DNA of 64,000 nt, taken from the NCBI RefSeq assembly GCF_028010285.1, contig NZ_CP116304.1, positions 3,178,501 through 3,242,500 of the forward strand, given 5' to 3'. The notes below the pieces were generated by a model, which saw nothing but the letters and a program-made list of their open reading frames with translations, did not search any database and was not told where the DNA came from. Positions 1-7,637 of this stretch are shown in pieces; positions within the stretch are counted from its first letter, which is position 1, and each line of letters opens with the position of its first letter. The position numbers and the translations under genes were made by a program. The DNA is from Pseudomonas sp. Q1-7 (GTDB taxonomy: Bacteria; Pseudomonadota; Gammaproteobacteria; Pseudomonadales; Pseudomonadaceae).

Positions 1-867
1 TCCACCCTGCTGCCCGTTGCCGTCCTGATGGTGGCCATGGCTTCCATCCAGAGCGGCGCCTCCCTGGCCAAGACGCTGTTCCCGGTCATCGGCGCCCAGG
101 GCACCACCGCCCTGCGCCTGCTGTTCGCCACCGTCATCCTCGCGCTGATCCTGCGCCCTTGGCGCGCGCGCCTCAGCCGCGACTCCATCGTCCCGCTGGT
201 GCTCTACGGCCTCGCCCTGGGCGGCATGAACCTGATGTTCTACATGTCCCTGCGCAGCATTCCCCTGGGCATCGCCGTCGCCCTGGAGTTCGCCGGGCCG
301 CTGTCGGTGGCGCTGTTCGCCTCGCGTCGCGCCATCGACTTTCTCTGGATCGCCCTGGCCGCGCTGGGTCTCTGGCTGCTTCTGCCGCTGGGCAAGAGCG
401 AAGGCCACCTCGACCTCACCGGCATAGCCTACGCCCTGGGCGCGGGCGTCTGCTGGGCGCTGTACATCCTCTACGGCGCCCGCACCGGCAGTGACCACGG
501 CATGCAGGGCGCAGCCCTGGGCGTGATGGTGGCGGCCCTCTTCGTCGCGCCCATCGGTATCGCGCATGCCGGCGCCGACCTGCTGCGTCCCGAGCTGATC
601 CCCGTGGCCCTGGCCGTCGCCCTGCTCTCCACCGCCATTCCCTACAGCCTGGAGATGATCGCCCTCACCCGCCTGCCGGCACAGACCTTCGGCACCCTGA
701 TGAGCATCGAACCGGCCTTCGGCGCACTGTCCGGGCTGATTTTCCTCGGCGAGCACCTGTCGCTGCTGCAGTGGCTGGCAATTCTCTGCATCATCCTCGC
801 CTCCGTGGGCTGCACGGTCACCGCGGCCCCGCGCCAGCAGACCCAGCCCCTGGTACCGGCGGACTGA
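1..867 (+). CDS. rhtA: Threonine/homoserine exporter RhtA (5' end outside window)
   Basis: Inner-membrane EamA/DMT-family exporter that removes threonine and homoserine from the cytoplasm. The frame is open from the first base, so the true start lies upstream and only a few N-terminal residues are likely missing. From the first internal Met the protein is 279 residues, mostly hydrophobic, and would form about ten transmembrane helices in two EamA repeats. Stretches such as VAMASIQSGASLAK, GIAVALEFAGPLSVALF and PYSLEMIALTRLP match my memory of E. coli RhtA closely, which makes the assignment firm. It ends 72 bp before the serine acetyltransferase gene on the same strand. Confidence 0.9.
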   Translation, partial: STLLPVAVLMVAMASIQSGASLAKTLFPVIGAQGTTALRLLFATVILALILRPWRARLSRDSIVPLVLYGLALGGMNLMFYMSLRSIPLGIAVALEFAGPLSVALFASRRAIDFLWIALAALGLWLLLPLGKSEGHLDLTGIAYALGAGVCWALYILYGARTGSDHGMQGAALGVMVAALFVAPIGIAHAGADLLRPELIPVALAVALLSTAIPYSLEMIALTRLPAQTFGTLMSIEPAFGALSGLIFLGEHLSLLQWLAILCIILASVGCTVTAAPRQQTQPLVPAD

Positions 868-939
868 AAATCCGCTTGCGAAAACGCGCCGATTCTCCGC
901 AGGCTATAGCGATCCGGACCGCGCATTACAGGTACCTCA

Positions 940-1881
940 ATGAACAGACTTCCCTATGTCGCCACCGGCTGCCAGCCGGTGAACTGGCAGCTCGACCAGA
1001 TCGTCAGCGACCTGCGCGACGCCCGCGCCCAATGGCGTAGCCGGCATGGCCGCCTGCAGGACCGGGGCGGCCGCGAACTGCCGTCGCGGATCACCGTCGG
1101 GCATATCATCGAAGCCCTTTCCGGCGCCCTCTTCCCCATGCGCCTCGGCCCGGCCGACCTGCGTGAGGAAAGCGAGGACTTCTACGTCGGCCACACCCTG
1201 GACGTGGCGCTCAACGCGCTGGCCGGCGAGGTGCGCCGCGAGCTGTCCTATGCCGCGCGGCACAATGGCGCCAGCGGCGACGACATCGCCTGCCAGGCCA
1301 TCGAGATCGTCAAGGGCTTTGCCGCCACCCTGCCGAAGCTGCGGGTCCTGCTGGACACCGACGTGCTCGCCGCCTTCCAGGGCGATCCGGCCGCGCGCAG
1401 CGTGGACGAGGTGCTGATCTGCTATCCGGGCGTGCACGCGGTGATCCACCACCGCCTGGCCCATTACTTCTACCAGGCCGGCCTGCCGCTGCTGGCGCGG
1501 ATGATCGCCGAGATCGCCCACTCCGCCACCGGCATCGACATCCACCCCGGCGCGACCATCGGCAAGAGCTTCTTCATCGACCACGGCACCGGCGTGGTGA
1601 TTGGCGAAACGGCGATCATCGGCGAGCGGGTGCGCATCTACCAGGCCGTGACCCTGGGCGCCAAGCGCTTCCCGGCCGACGAGGAAGGCAACCTCCAGAA
1701 AGGCCAGCCGCGCCACCCGATCGTGGAAGACGACGTGGTGATCTACGCCGGCGCCACCATCCTCGGCCGCATCACCATCGGCCAGGGCTCCACCATCGGC
1801 GGTAACGTCTGGCTGACCCGCAGCGTACCGGCGGGCAGCAACATCACCCAGGCAAACCTACAGAACGAAGGCGGGGCCTGA
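940..1881 (+). CDS. Serine O-acetyltransferase (CysE/EpsC-type)
   Basis: Transfers acetyl from acetyl-CoA to serine, the first step of cysteine synthesis, in the cytoplasm. The protein is 313 residues: a helical N-terminal domain to about residue 185, then a left-handed beta-helix of hexapeptide repeats (about 195-300). The catalytic His pair known from CysE fits H202 in GIDIHPGATIG and H215 in FFIDHGTGVVIGET. The longer N-terminal region resembles the EpsC/SrpH subgroup rather than short CysE, so it may be a second or specialised serine acetyltransferase. The C-terminus ends in a short NEGGA tail without the terminal Ile that CysE uses to dock on cysteine synthase. It is followed by intergenic repeats and a convergent peptidase gene. 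Confidence 0.88.
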   Translation: MNRLPYVATGCQPVNWQLDQIVSDLRDARAQWRSRHGRLQDRGGRELPSRITVGHIIEALSGALFPMRLGPADLREESEDFYVGHTLDVALNALAGEVRRELSYAARHNGASGDDIACQAIEIVKGFAATLPKLRVLLDTDVLAAFQGDPAARSVDEVLICYPGVHAVIHHRLAHYFYQAGLPLLARMIAEIAHSATGIDIHPGATIGKSFFIDHGTGVVIGETAIIGERVRIYQAVTLGAKRFPADEEGNLQKGQPRHPIVEDDVVIYAGATILGRITIGQGSTIGGNVWLTRSVPAGSNITQANLQNEGGA

Positions 1882-1893
1882 GGCCCTCTTCTG

Positions 1894-1936
1894 CTGTGGG
1901 AGCGATTTCAATCGCGATGCAGGTCGCAGACCTGCC
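1894..1936. repeat. Half-copy of a GTGGGAGCGA-type intergenic repeat
   Basis: Contains TGTGGGAGCGATTTCAATCG followed by a short hairpin around AGGTCGCAGACCT. The same string recurs at 26560, where the whole inverted repeat is present. It lies in the gap between two convergent genes. Confidence 0.7.
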
Positions 1937-1940
1937 GTGG

Positions 1941-1974
1941 CTTGGGTAGAGAAACGAAACCCAACGGTTCAGCA
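1941..1974. repeat. TTGGGT...ACCCAA dispersed hairpin repeat
   Basis: The arms CTTGGGTAGAG and AAACGAAACCCAAC resemble the element GTAGGTTGGG/CCCAACCTAC seen near 25776 and 57907. It is a degenerate copy of that family. Confidence 0.5.
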
Positions 1975-2018
1975 ACCGGCACTACGGTGGCAGCACCGCA
2001 GGCCCTGATACACTTTCC

Positions 2019-2039
2019 CCCTCTCCCTCAGGGAGAGGG
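2019..2039. terminator. CCCTCTCCCT hairpin between convergent genes
   Basis: A perfect 10-bp stem (CCCTCTCCCT / AGGGAGAGGG) with a one-base centre lies between the serine acetyltransferase and the convergent peptidase. There is no T-run, so it may be a dispersed repeat that helps terminate rather than a classic intrinsic terminator. A related hairpin sits at 9160. Confidence 0.45.
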
Positions 2040-2073
2040 CGCGGGCTGAGGTAAAGGACGCCCGCGCAGGCAC

Positions 2074-3204
2074 TCAGCGCAACCTGTCCACCATCGCCGC
2101 CACCACCGACAGCACATCCTTGCCCAGGCGCTTGGAGCGCTCGCCATTCCAGGCGGTGCGCGGGTGCGGGTTGTCGTCGTGGTCCTTGAACGGCATCTCG
2201 ATGGTGAACGACAGGCAGTCGAAAGCCATGCCCACGGCGTTGCAGGCCAGGGTGGTATTGGCCTTGCCCGGCTCGTCGCGGGGATAGCCGAATTCCGTCT
2301 GGAACTCCGCCCCCATGTCCACCAGGCGCTGGCGGAATTCGCTTTCCAGGGCTTCCAGGCGCGGCGTGTAACCGGGGTTGCCTTCGCAGCCGGCGGTGAA
2401 CACGTGGGGGATTTCCTCGTCGCCGTGGATGTCGAGGAACAGGTCCACGCCCAACTTGCGCATCTGCTGCTGGACGAAGAACACCTCCGGGGTTTCCGTG
2501 TCGTTGGCCGACTGCCAGGCACGGTTGAGGTCCTTGCCGGCGGCATTGGTACGCAGGTGACCACGGAAGGCGCCGTCCGGGTTCATGTTCGGCACCAGGT
2601 AGAGGTCCGCCTTCTGCAGCAAGGCGTCCATCTCGGCATCGCCCTTCTTCGACAGGCGCTCGATCACCCCCTCCATGTACCACTCGGCCATGTGCTCGCC
2701 GGGGTGCTGCTGGGCGATGATCCAGACCTTGCGCTGCGCCTGCGGATTGCGGCTGACGCGCAGCAGCGGGATATCGCGGCCTTCGATGCTCTTACCGATG
2801 GCGACGATCTCGGCATCGGCGTTATCCAGCGCCTCGCTGATCAGCCAATCGTGGCGGGCGCGGCTGTAGGGTTCGAAATAGGCGAACCAGATCTGCTCGT
2901 GGGTCGGCTCCAGGGCGAAGTGCAGGCCCTGGTCGTCGAAGCGGCTGGGCACGCGGAACCAGTGGACCTGGTCGTAGGAGGCGGCGGCGTTGTAGCCGCT
3001 CCAGGCGTGACGGTAGGCGGACTGTCCGGCGTTGGTCAGGCTGAAGCCGTGACGCTGGCCGGGGACCATGTCCTCGACCTTGAAGTGAAACCACTGGAAG
3101 TGGTGACTCTTCAGGTCCGGACGCATGGCCAGCAGAACCTGTTCCGGGTTGCTGGCGTCAATCACTTCGATGTTGCCGCTGTCGAAGTCCGAGCTGATCT
3201 TCAT
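2074..3204 (-). CDS. M14 family cytosolic zinc carboxypeptidase
   Basis: Predicted metallocarboxypeptidase of the M14 family, in the branch related to cytosolic Nna1/CCP enzymes. The 376-residue protein has no signal peptide. An N-terminal beta domain (about 1-120) precedes the catalytic domain. Zinc ligands are visible as H167 and E170 in QQHPGEHMAEW and H260 in FLDIHGDEE. Substrate-contact motifs NPDGAFRG and DLNRAW lie near 208-230, and the likely catalytic Glu is E336 in FTIEMPFK. The natural substrate is unknown; the family trims C-terminal acidic residues or small peptides. It stands alone on the minus strand. Confidence 0.88.
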   Translation of the reverse strand: MKISSDFDSGNIEVIDASNPEQVLLAMRPDLKSHHFQWFHFKVEDMVPGQRHGFSLTNAGQSAYRHAWSGYNAAASYDQVHWFRVPSRFDDQGLHFALEPTHEQIWFAYFEPYSRARHDWLISEALDNADAEIVAIGKSIEGRDIPLLRVSRNPQAQRKVWIIAQQHPGEHMAEWYMEGVIERLSKKGDAEMDALLQKADLYLVPNMNPDGAFRGHLRTNAAGKDLNRAWQSANDTETPEVFFVQQQMRKLGVDLFLDIHGDEEIPHVFTAGCEGNPGYTPRLEALESEFRQRLVDMGAEFQTEFGYPRDEPGKANTTLACNAVGMAFDCLSFTIEMPFKDHDDNPHPRTAWNGERSKRLGKDVLSVVAAMVDRLR

Positions 3205-3301
3205 GAATACCTCAGGGCGGTGTTTCGCGATGGAGACAGGATCGCAGGTCCCATCGCGGGGGGAAATCGTCGGGGCGACATGGACGGACAGCCGGCCGGC
3301 A

Positions 3302-3964
3302 TCACTCGTCGCGGCGGTCTTCCAGGCGCGCCAGGCGCGCTTCCAGGTCGGCTACACGGGCCTCCAGTTCTTCGAGGCGGGCATCGGCGGCGGCGCGGGA
3401 CTCGCTCCGCTCCGGCTGGCTGGCGCGGGCCTCCAGCAGGGCTTCGAGGTCGGCCGGCTCGCCCAGCAGGTGCATGTAGCGATCCTCGCGCTGGCCGCCC
3501 TGGCGCGGCATCAGCACCACCAGGCCCCGGCCGATCAGGCGCTCCAACTGGTGGCGGACGTCCTCGGTGTCGTCGAAATCGCTCATGCGGTTGCTGCGGG
3601 TCAGCAGTTCGCCGAGAGTCTGCGGGCCGCGCAGCAGCAGCAGGCCGATCAGGATCAGTTGCGGCTGCACCACTTCCAGGGCCTTGTCCGCGCGCTGCTC
3701 CCAGCGGTCGGCGCGGCTGCCCATCACCAGCTTCACCAGGCCGCGCGCCTCCAGGTTGCGCAGCGCCTGGCCGGCCTGGCCGGGGGTGACGTTCATCACC
3801 GGCTCGCGGCTGGTTTTCTGGTTGGCCGCCAGCACCAGGGCATTGAGGGTCAGCGGGTAGGACTCGGGGGTGGTGGCCTGTTTCTCGATCAGGCTGCCAA
3901 GCAGCCGGGCCTCGGTGGCATTGAGGGGGGCTTCGGCGAACTGGGCGTGAATCTCGCTGGACAT
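3302..3964 (-). CDS. YceH family protein (DUF480)
   Basis: Conserved protein of unknown function belonging to the DUF480/YceH family. The family consists of two winged-helix-like domains, recognised here by [20 protein letters not shown] and [13 protein letters not shown]. The chosen Met begins MSSEIHAQF; an in-frame Met ten codons upstream (3994) is possible, and neither has a strong ribosome site. The last 40 residues are rich in Glu, Ala, Leu and Arg in a heptad-like pattern ([20 protein letters not shown]), a probable coiled coil that may mediate dimerisation. The role is not established. Confidence 0.85.
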   Translation of the reverse strand: MSSEIHAQFAEAPLNATEARLLGSLIEKQATTPESYPLTLNALVLAANQKTSREPVMNVTPGQAGQALRNLEARGLVKLVMGSRADRWEQRADKALEVVQPQLILIGLLLLRGPQTLGELLTRSNRMSDFDDTEDVRHQLERLIGRGLVVLMPRQGGQREDRYMHLLGEPADLEALLEARASQPERSESRAAADARLEELEARVADLEARLARLEDRRDE

Positions 3965-4011
3965 GGCACTATCCGTCTGCTGAAAAGTGCCCATAGCCTA
4001 GTCCCCGGCGA

Positions 4012-4896
4012 CTACCGAGAAAAGCGCTCCACCAGGAAGTCGATGAGGGCCCGCACTTTCGCCGGCAGTCGCCGCCCCGGCGGGCAGACGGCGTAGATCT
4101 GCGAGCTGGGCAGCGGAAAGTCCCGCAGCACCTCCACCAGCGCGCCGCTGGCGAGGCTTTCCTCCAGCAGGAAGCGCGGCAACGACACCAGCCCCAGACC
4201 ATCCACCGCCGCTTGCACCAGCACCTCGCCATTGTTGGCGATCAGCCGTGGCCGCACCACCACCGAACGCCACTCGCGCCCCATGAGGAACTGCCACTGG
4301 CTGCTGCTGGCGCGGTTCTTGTAGCCCAGGCACTGGTGCTTGCGCAGGTCGTCCGGCACTTCGGGAATGCCCTGTTCCGCCAGGTAGGCCGGGCTGGCGC
4401 AAACGGCATGGGGACAGGGGCCGAGTTCGCGGGCCACCAGGGTGGAATCCGGCAGGCGGCCGATGCGCAGGGTCAGGTCGTAGCCTTCGTTGACCAGGTC
4501 CACGTAGCGGTCGTTGAGGTCCAGCTCCACTTCGAGCCCGGGATGGGCGCGCATGAATTCGTTGAGCGCCGGCGACAGGTGCTTGAGGCCGAAGGACATC
4601 GGCGCCGCCAGCCGCAGCCGGCCGCGCAGCTCGCGCTGCAGGCCGCGCGTGGCCTCCTCGGCCTCGGCCAGGTCGCGGAGGATGCGCTGGGCGTGCTCGA
4701 AGTATTCGAGGCCGGTCTCGGTGAGGCTCAGGCGCCGCGTGGTGCGGTTGAACAGCCGGCATTCCAGGTGCCGTTCCAGGGCGCTCATGCGCCGGCTGAC
4801 CACCGACTTGGCGATATTCAGCCGCTGCGCCGCCGCCGAAAAGCCGCCGGTCTCGACCACCACCACGAACACCCGCATGTCTTCGAACAGATTCAT
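4012..4896 (-). CDS. LysR family transcriptional regulator
   Basis: A 294-residue LysR-type regulator. The N-terminal winged helix-turn-helix (about 3-60) contains GGFSAAAQRLNIAKSVVSRR, and the rest is the periplasmic-binding-like effector domain. Sequence features such as FNRTTRRLSLTETG and DLTLRIG place it in the CrgA/DsdC-like group. It follows the hap operon on the same strand after a 104-bp gap that holds a palindrome, so it could regulate that operon, but it could equally act on an unlinked target. Nothing in the sequence decides this. Confidence 0.85.
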   Translation of the reverse strand: MNLFEDMRVFVVVVETGGFSAAAQRLNIAKSVVSRRMSALERHLECRLFNRTTRRLSLTETGLEYFEHAQRILRDLAEAEEATRGLQRELRGRLRLAAPMSFGLKHLSPALNEFMRAHPGLEVELDLNDRYVDLVNEGYDLTLRIGRLPDSTLVARELGPCPHAVCASPAYLAEQGIPEVPDDLRKHQCLGYKNRASSSQWQFLMGREWRSVVVRPRLIANNGEVLVQAAVDGLGLVSLPRFLLEESLASGALVEVLRDFPLPSSQIYAVCPPGRRLPAKVRALIDFLVERFSR

Positions 4897-4963
4897 CGCT
4901 CACTGCCAATCAGGGGACAGGCCTTTATCGCAGGTTAGGCGCGATCGGGCATTGGCATTTGTC

Positions 4964-4989
4964 GTAGGAGCGAATTCATTCGCTCCTAC
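4964..4989. repeat. Perfect 26-bp palindrome, GTAGGAGCGAAT family
   Basis: Twelve-base arms GTAGGAGCGAAT and ATTCGCTCCTAC flank a TC centre. It is the minimal form of the inverted repeat at 47722-47819. It sits just after the last gene of the hap operon and before the LysR gene, where it could act as a transcript-stabilising or terminating hairpin. Confidence 0.75.
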
Positions 4990-4999
4990 AACGAGCCTC

Positions 5000-5326
5000 T
5001 CAAGCGCCCGCCATAACCACCCACCCCTCCACCACCCTGACCGGCACCGCTTCCAGGCGGCTGCCCTCGCAGGGCCCTTCGATGCAGTGACCGTCCTCGA
5101 AACGGAACAGGGCGCTGTGGTGGGCACACATCAGCACCTGACCGCGGTAGGTGCTGAACTCGCCGGGGCGGTAGTCCAGCGGCACCGAGAAATGCGGGCA
5201 GCGATTGCGGTAGGCCCAGACCTCGCCGCGCCGGCGCAGCAGCACCAGTGGCACGCCATTGGGAGGGGCCTCCAGGGCCAGGGCGCCACCGTCGGCGATG
5301 TCCTCCAGCGCGCAGAGTGCGTTCAT
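5000..5326 (-). CDS. hapI: Rieske-type [2Fe-2S] ferredoxin, HapI-like
   Basis: Small Rieske protein of 108 residues starting MNALCALEDIADGG. The cluster ligands are visible as C-P-H in RNRCPHFSVP and C-A-H-H in MCAHHSALF, with an unusually long spacing of 21 residues between the pairs. It is the last gene of the hydroquinone operon, and its ATG overlaps the stop of the YCII gene (ATGA). A ferredoxin is present at the equivalent place in the hap cluster of P. fluorescens ACB. Its job there is thought to be keeping a dioxygenase iron reduced, by analogy with XylT-type ferredoxins. That role is inference. Confidence 0.8.
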   Translation of the reverse strand: MNALCALEDIADGGALALEAPPNGVPLVLLRRRGEVWAYRNRCPHFSVPLDYRPGEFSTYRGQVLMCAHHSALFRFEDGHCIEGPCEGSRLEAVPVRVVEGWVVMAGA

Positions 5327-5634
5327 CCGCGCAGCTCCGGGTTGCCCAGGCCCCAGTTCCACGGGCGGATCTCGATCTGTTCGAACAGGCCCGCGCGCAC
5401 ATAGGGATCGTCGCCGAGGAAGGCCTGCACCTCCGCCAGGCTCATGGCCTCCACCACCAGCAGGGTGCCGTTCATGTGGCCGTTGCCGCTGTCCAGGGTG
5501 GGCCCGCCGAGGCGCACCACCACCCGGTGCGGATAGGGGTTGCGCAGGTGTTCGCGATGGGCCGGACGCACCTGGTTGCGCAGCGCCAGCCGGTCGGGCT
5601 TGTCGGTGGCGAAGATCGCGAAGTACTGACTCAT
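5323..5634 (-). CDS. hapH: YCII family protein, HapH-like
   Basis: A 103-residue YCII-domain protein starting MSQYFAIFATDKPD. The family fold is a ferredoxin-like alpha/beta barrel, with a His-Asp type motif seen in small isomerase- or dehydrochlorinase-like enzymes. HREHLRNPYPHRV and the C-terminal DPYVRAGLFEQIEIRPW are typical. Its start overlaps the stop of the intradiol dioxygenase (ATGA) and its stop overlaps the Rieske start, so the three genes are translationally coupled. Its role in hydroquinone catabolism is not known. The position equals hapH in the published hap cluster. Confidence 0.78.
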   Translation of the reverse strand: MSQYFAIFATDKPDRLALRNQVRPAHREHLRNPYPHRVVVRLGGPTLDSGNGHMNGTLLVVEAMSLAEVQAFLGDDPYVRAGLFEQIEIRPWNWGLGNPELRG

Positions 5635-6500
5635 GCCCGCTCCAGCACGAAGTCGTAGGTGGCCAGTCGGAATGGCCCGGAGAAGTCGTAGCGGGCCGCC
5701 AGCGGGTGGTCCGCGCCGCACGGCTGGTAGACCACTTTCAGGGAGTCCTTCACGCCGAACACCACATCCGTCTCCAGGTAGGGGTCGTCATGGTTGAACA
5801 GGTGGGTGACCAGGGTGCGGTGCCCTTCGGCCATGACCATGAAATGCAGGTGCGCCGGTCGCCAGGGATGCCGGTCGCTGGCCTGCAGCAGGCGTCCGAC
5901 CGGGCCGTCGGTGGGAATGGGGTAGCTCACCGGAATGATGGTGCGGATGGCGAAGCGGCCTTCGCCATCCGTGCGGTAGCGGCCCCGCAGGTTGGCCAGC
6001 GGCTGCTCGGTGTCCTGGCCGGAGTACATGCCGTTCTCCGCGGTCTGCCAGACATCCAGCAGCGCATTGGCGATCGGTTGTCCGGCGCTGTCCAGCACCC
6101 GCCCCTGCACCAGGGCCGGCTCACCAGGGCTGAAAGCCATGTTCTCGCCCTGGCCCCGCTCGGGCATCCCCGCGATGTAGAAGGGACCGAACACCGTGGT
6201 TTCGGTGGCGGCCTCGCAGGCCCGGTGGTTGATGGCATCCACCAGCATGGACAGGCCGAGCACATCCGACAGCAGGATGAACTCCTGGCGCACCACGCCA
6301 TCGCAGAGCTTGCCGGTGTCGGTGAGGAAGCGGATGCCCGCCAGCCACTCCTCCTCGGTCAGTTCCACCTCGCTGGCGAAGGCATGCAGATGGCACACCA
6401 GGCCCTGCAGGACCTGGCGCAGGCGCGGGTTCGGGGTATTACCGAACGCCGTGACGGCCTGGTCGGAAATCTTGGCTTCGTTGGCCGGGATCTTGTTCAT
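5631..6500 (-). CDS. hapG: Intradiol dioxygenase, hydroxyquinol 1,2-dioxygenase-like (HapG)
   Basis: Non-haem Fe(III) intradiol ring-cleavage enzyme, probably hydroxyquinol 1,2-dioxygenase, which yields maleylacetate. The 289-residue protein has the N-terminal helical dimerisation domain (about 25-100) and a C-terminal beta-sandwich. The usual ligands of the family, two Tyr and two His, fit ENGMYSGQD, PVSYPIPTDGP and the two His of HPWRPAHLHFMV. It lets the operon accept hydroxyquinol as well as hydroquinone. It lies 62 bp after the maleylacetate reductase and overlaps the YCII gene by ATGA. Confidence 0.87.
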   Translation of the reverse strand: MNKIPANEAKISDQAVTAFGNTPNPRLRQVLQGLVCHLHAFASEVELTEEEWLAGIRFLTDTGKLCDGVVRQEFILLSDVLGLSMLVDAINHRACEAATETTVFGPFYIAGMPERGQGENMAFSPGEPALVQGRVLDSAGQPIANALLDVWQTAENGMYSGQDTEQPLANLRGRYRTDGEGRFAIRTIIPVSYPIPTDGPVGRLLQASDRHPWRPAHLHFMVMAEGHRTLVTHLFNHDDPYLETDVVFGVKDSLKVVYQPCGADHPLAARYDFSGPFRLATYDFVLERA

Positions 6501-6562
6501 GTTGTATTCCCGTGGGTCGGTGACGACGCGCGAGGGACGAACATCCCTCGCGCCTGACTGTT

Positions 6563-7630
6563 CTACGCGGGAGGAAGGCCCTGCCAGGCGCGGACCAGCA
6601 TGGTTTCGATGGCGTCCTGCTCGAAGGGGCGCGGGTTGTAGTAGGGGCTGGAGCAGGCGATCACCGCCGTTTCAGCCGGACCTTCCTCGGGCAGGCCGAG
6701 CTCCGCCAGGGAAGCCGGGATGCCCAACGTGCGATTCAGGGCGAAAAGCAGCGCTCCCACCTCCTCCGCCTCGCGGCCACCCAAGGCACGGGCGGCGCGG
6801 CGCAGGGGTTCGGCCGCGGCCTCGCGGTTGTAGTGGGCCGCATGGGGCAGCACCACGGCATGCGCCTGGGCGTGGGGCAGGTTGAAGGTGCCACCCAGCG
6901 TATGGCAGAGCTTGTGGTGGATGGCCATGCCCACCGAGCCCAGGCAGATACCGGCCAGCCAGGCACCGTAGAGCGCGCGACCACGGGCCTCGGCGTCCTG
7001 CGGATCGGCCACCACGGCCGGCAGGGCTTCGGCCAGGGCGCGAATGGATTCCTCGGCCATCAGGCCGATGATGGGGTTGGCGTCCTGGGCGTAGAGGGCT
7101 TCCACCGCGTGGGCCATGGCGTTCATGCCGGAACAGGCGGAAATCGCCACCGGCAGCGTCAGGCTTAGTTGCGGGTCATAGACCACGGTCTTCGGCAGCA
7201 CGCGGAAGTCGCGTCCGGTCTTTTTCAGGCGGTTTTCGGTCAGGCCGTAGATGGGGGTCATCTCGGAGCCGGCGTAGGTGGTCGGCACCGCCAGGATCGG
7301 CAGACCCGACTCCAGGGCGATGGCCTTGCCCAGGCCGATGGTGGAACCGCCGCCGATGGCCACGCAGCAATCGGCACCCAACCGGGCCGCCTCGGCGCGT
7401 GCCTCCCGCGCCACCTCCACCGGTACGTGCATCACCGCCCGCGGGTAGATCCCGGCGGCACGCTCGCCGAGGATGGCCGCCACCCGTTCGCCCAGCGCAG
7501 CCTGCTCCGGCGTGGTGAGAATCAGCGCCCGGCGGGCGCCGAGCTGGTCCAGTTCGGCGGCCAGGGTATCCAGCTTGCCCCAGCCGAACACCACGCGAGA
7601 GGCCAGGCCCTGATAGATGAAGGGATTCAT
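6563..7630 (-). CDS. hapF: Maleylacetate reductase (HapF)
   Basis: Reduces maleylacetate to 3-oxoadipate with NAD(P)H, feeding the beta-ketoadipate route. The protein has 355 residues from MNPFIYQGLAS; the frame stays open upstream through hapE, but the Met at 7630 is the family start. The iron-alcohol-dehydrogenase fold is visible in the nucleotide motif CVAIGGGSTIGLGKAIA. Maleylacetate-reductase hallmarks follow: GMNAMAHAVEALYA (Asn where metal-dependent relatives carry Asp) and HHKLCHTLGGTFNLPHAQAH. It is 7 bp downstream of hapE, so it is co-transcribed. Confidence 0.9.
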   Translation of the reverse strand: MNPFIYQGLASRVVFGWGKLDTLAAELDQLGARRALILTTPEQAALGERVAAILGERAAGIYPRAVMHVPVEVAREARAEAARLGADCCVAIGGGSTIGLGKAIALESGLPILAVPTTYAGSEMTPIYGLTENRLKKTGRDFRVLPKTVVYDPQLSLTLPVAISACSGMNAMAHAVEALYAQDANPIIGLMAEESIRALAEALPAVVADPQDAEARGRALYGAWLAGICLGSVGMAIHHKLCHTLGGTFNLPHAQAHAVVLPHAAHYNREAAAEPLRRAARALGGREAEEVGALLFALNRTLGIPASLAELGLPEEGPAETAVIACSSPYYNPRPFEQDAIETMLVRAWQGLPPA

Positions 7631-7637
7631 GCTCACC

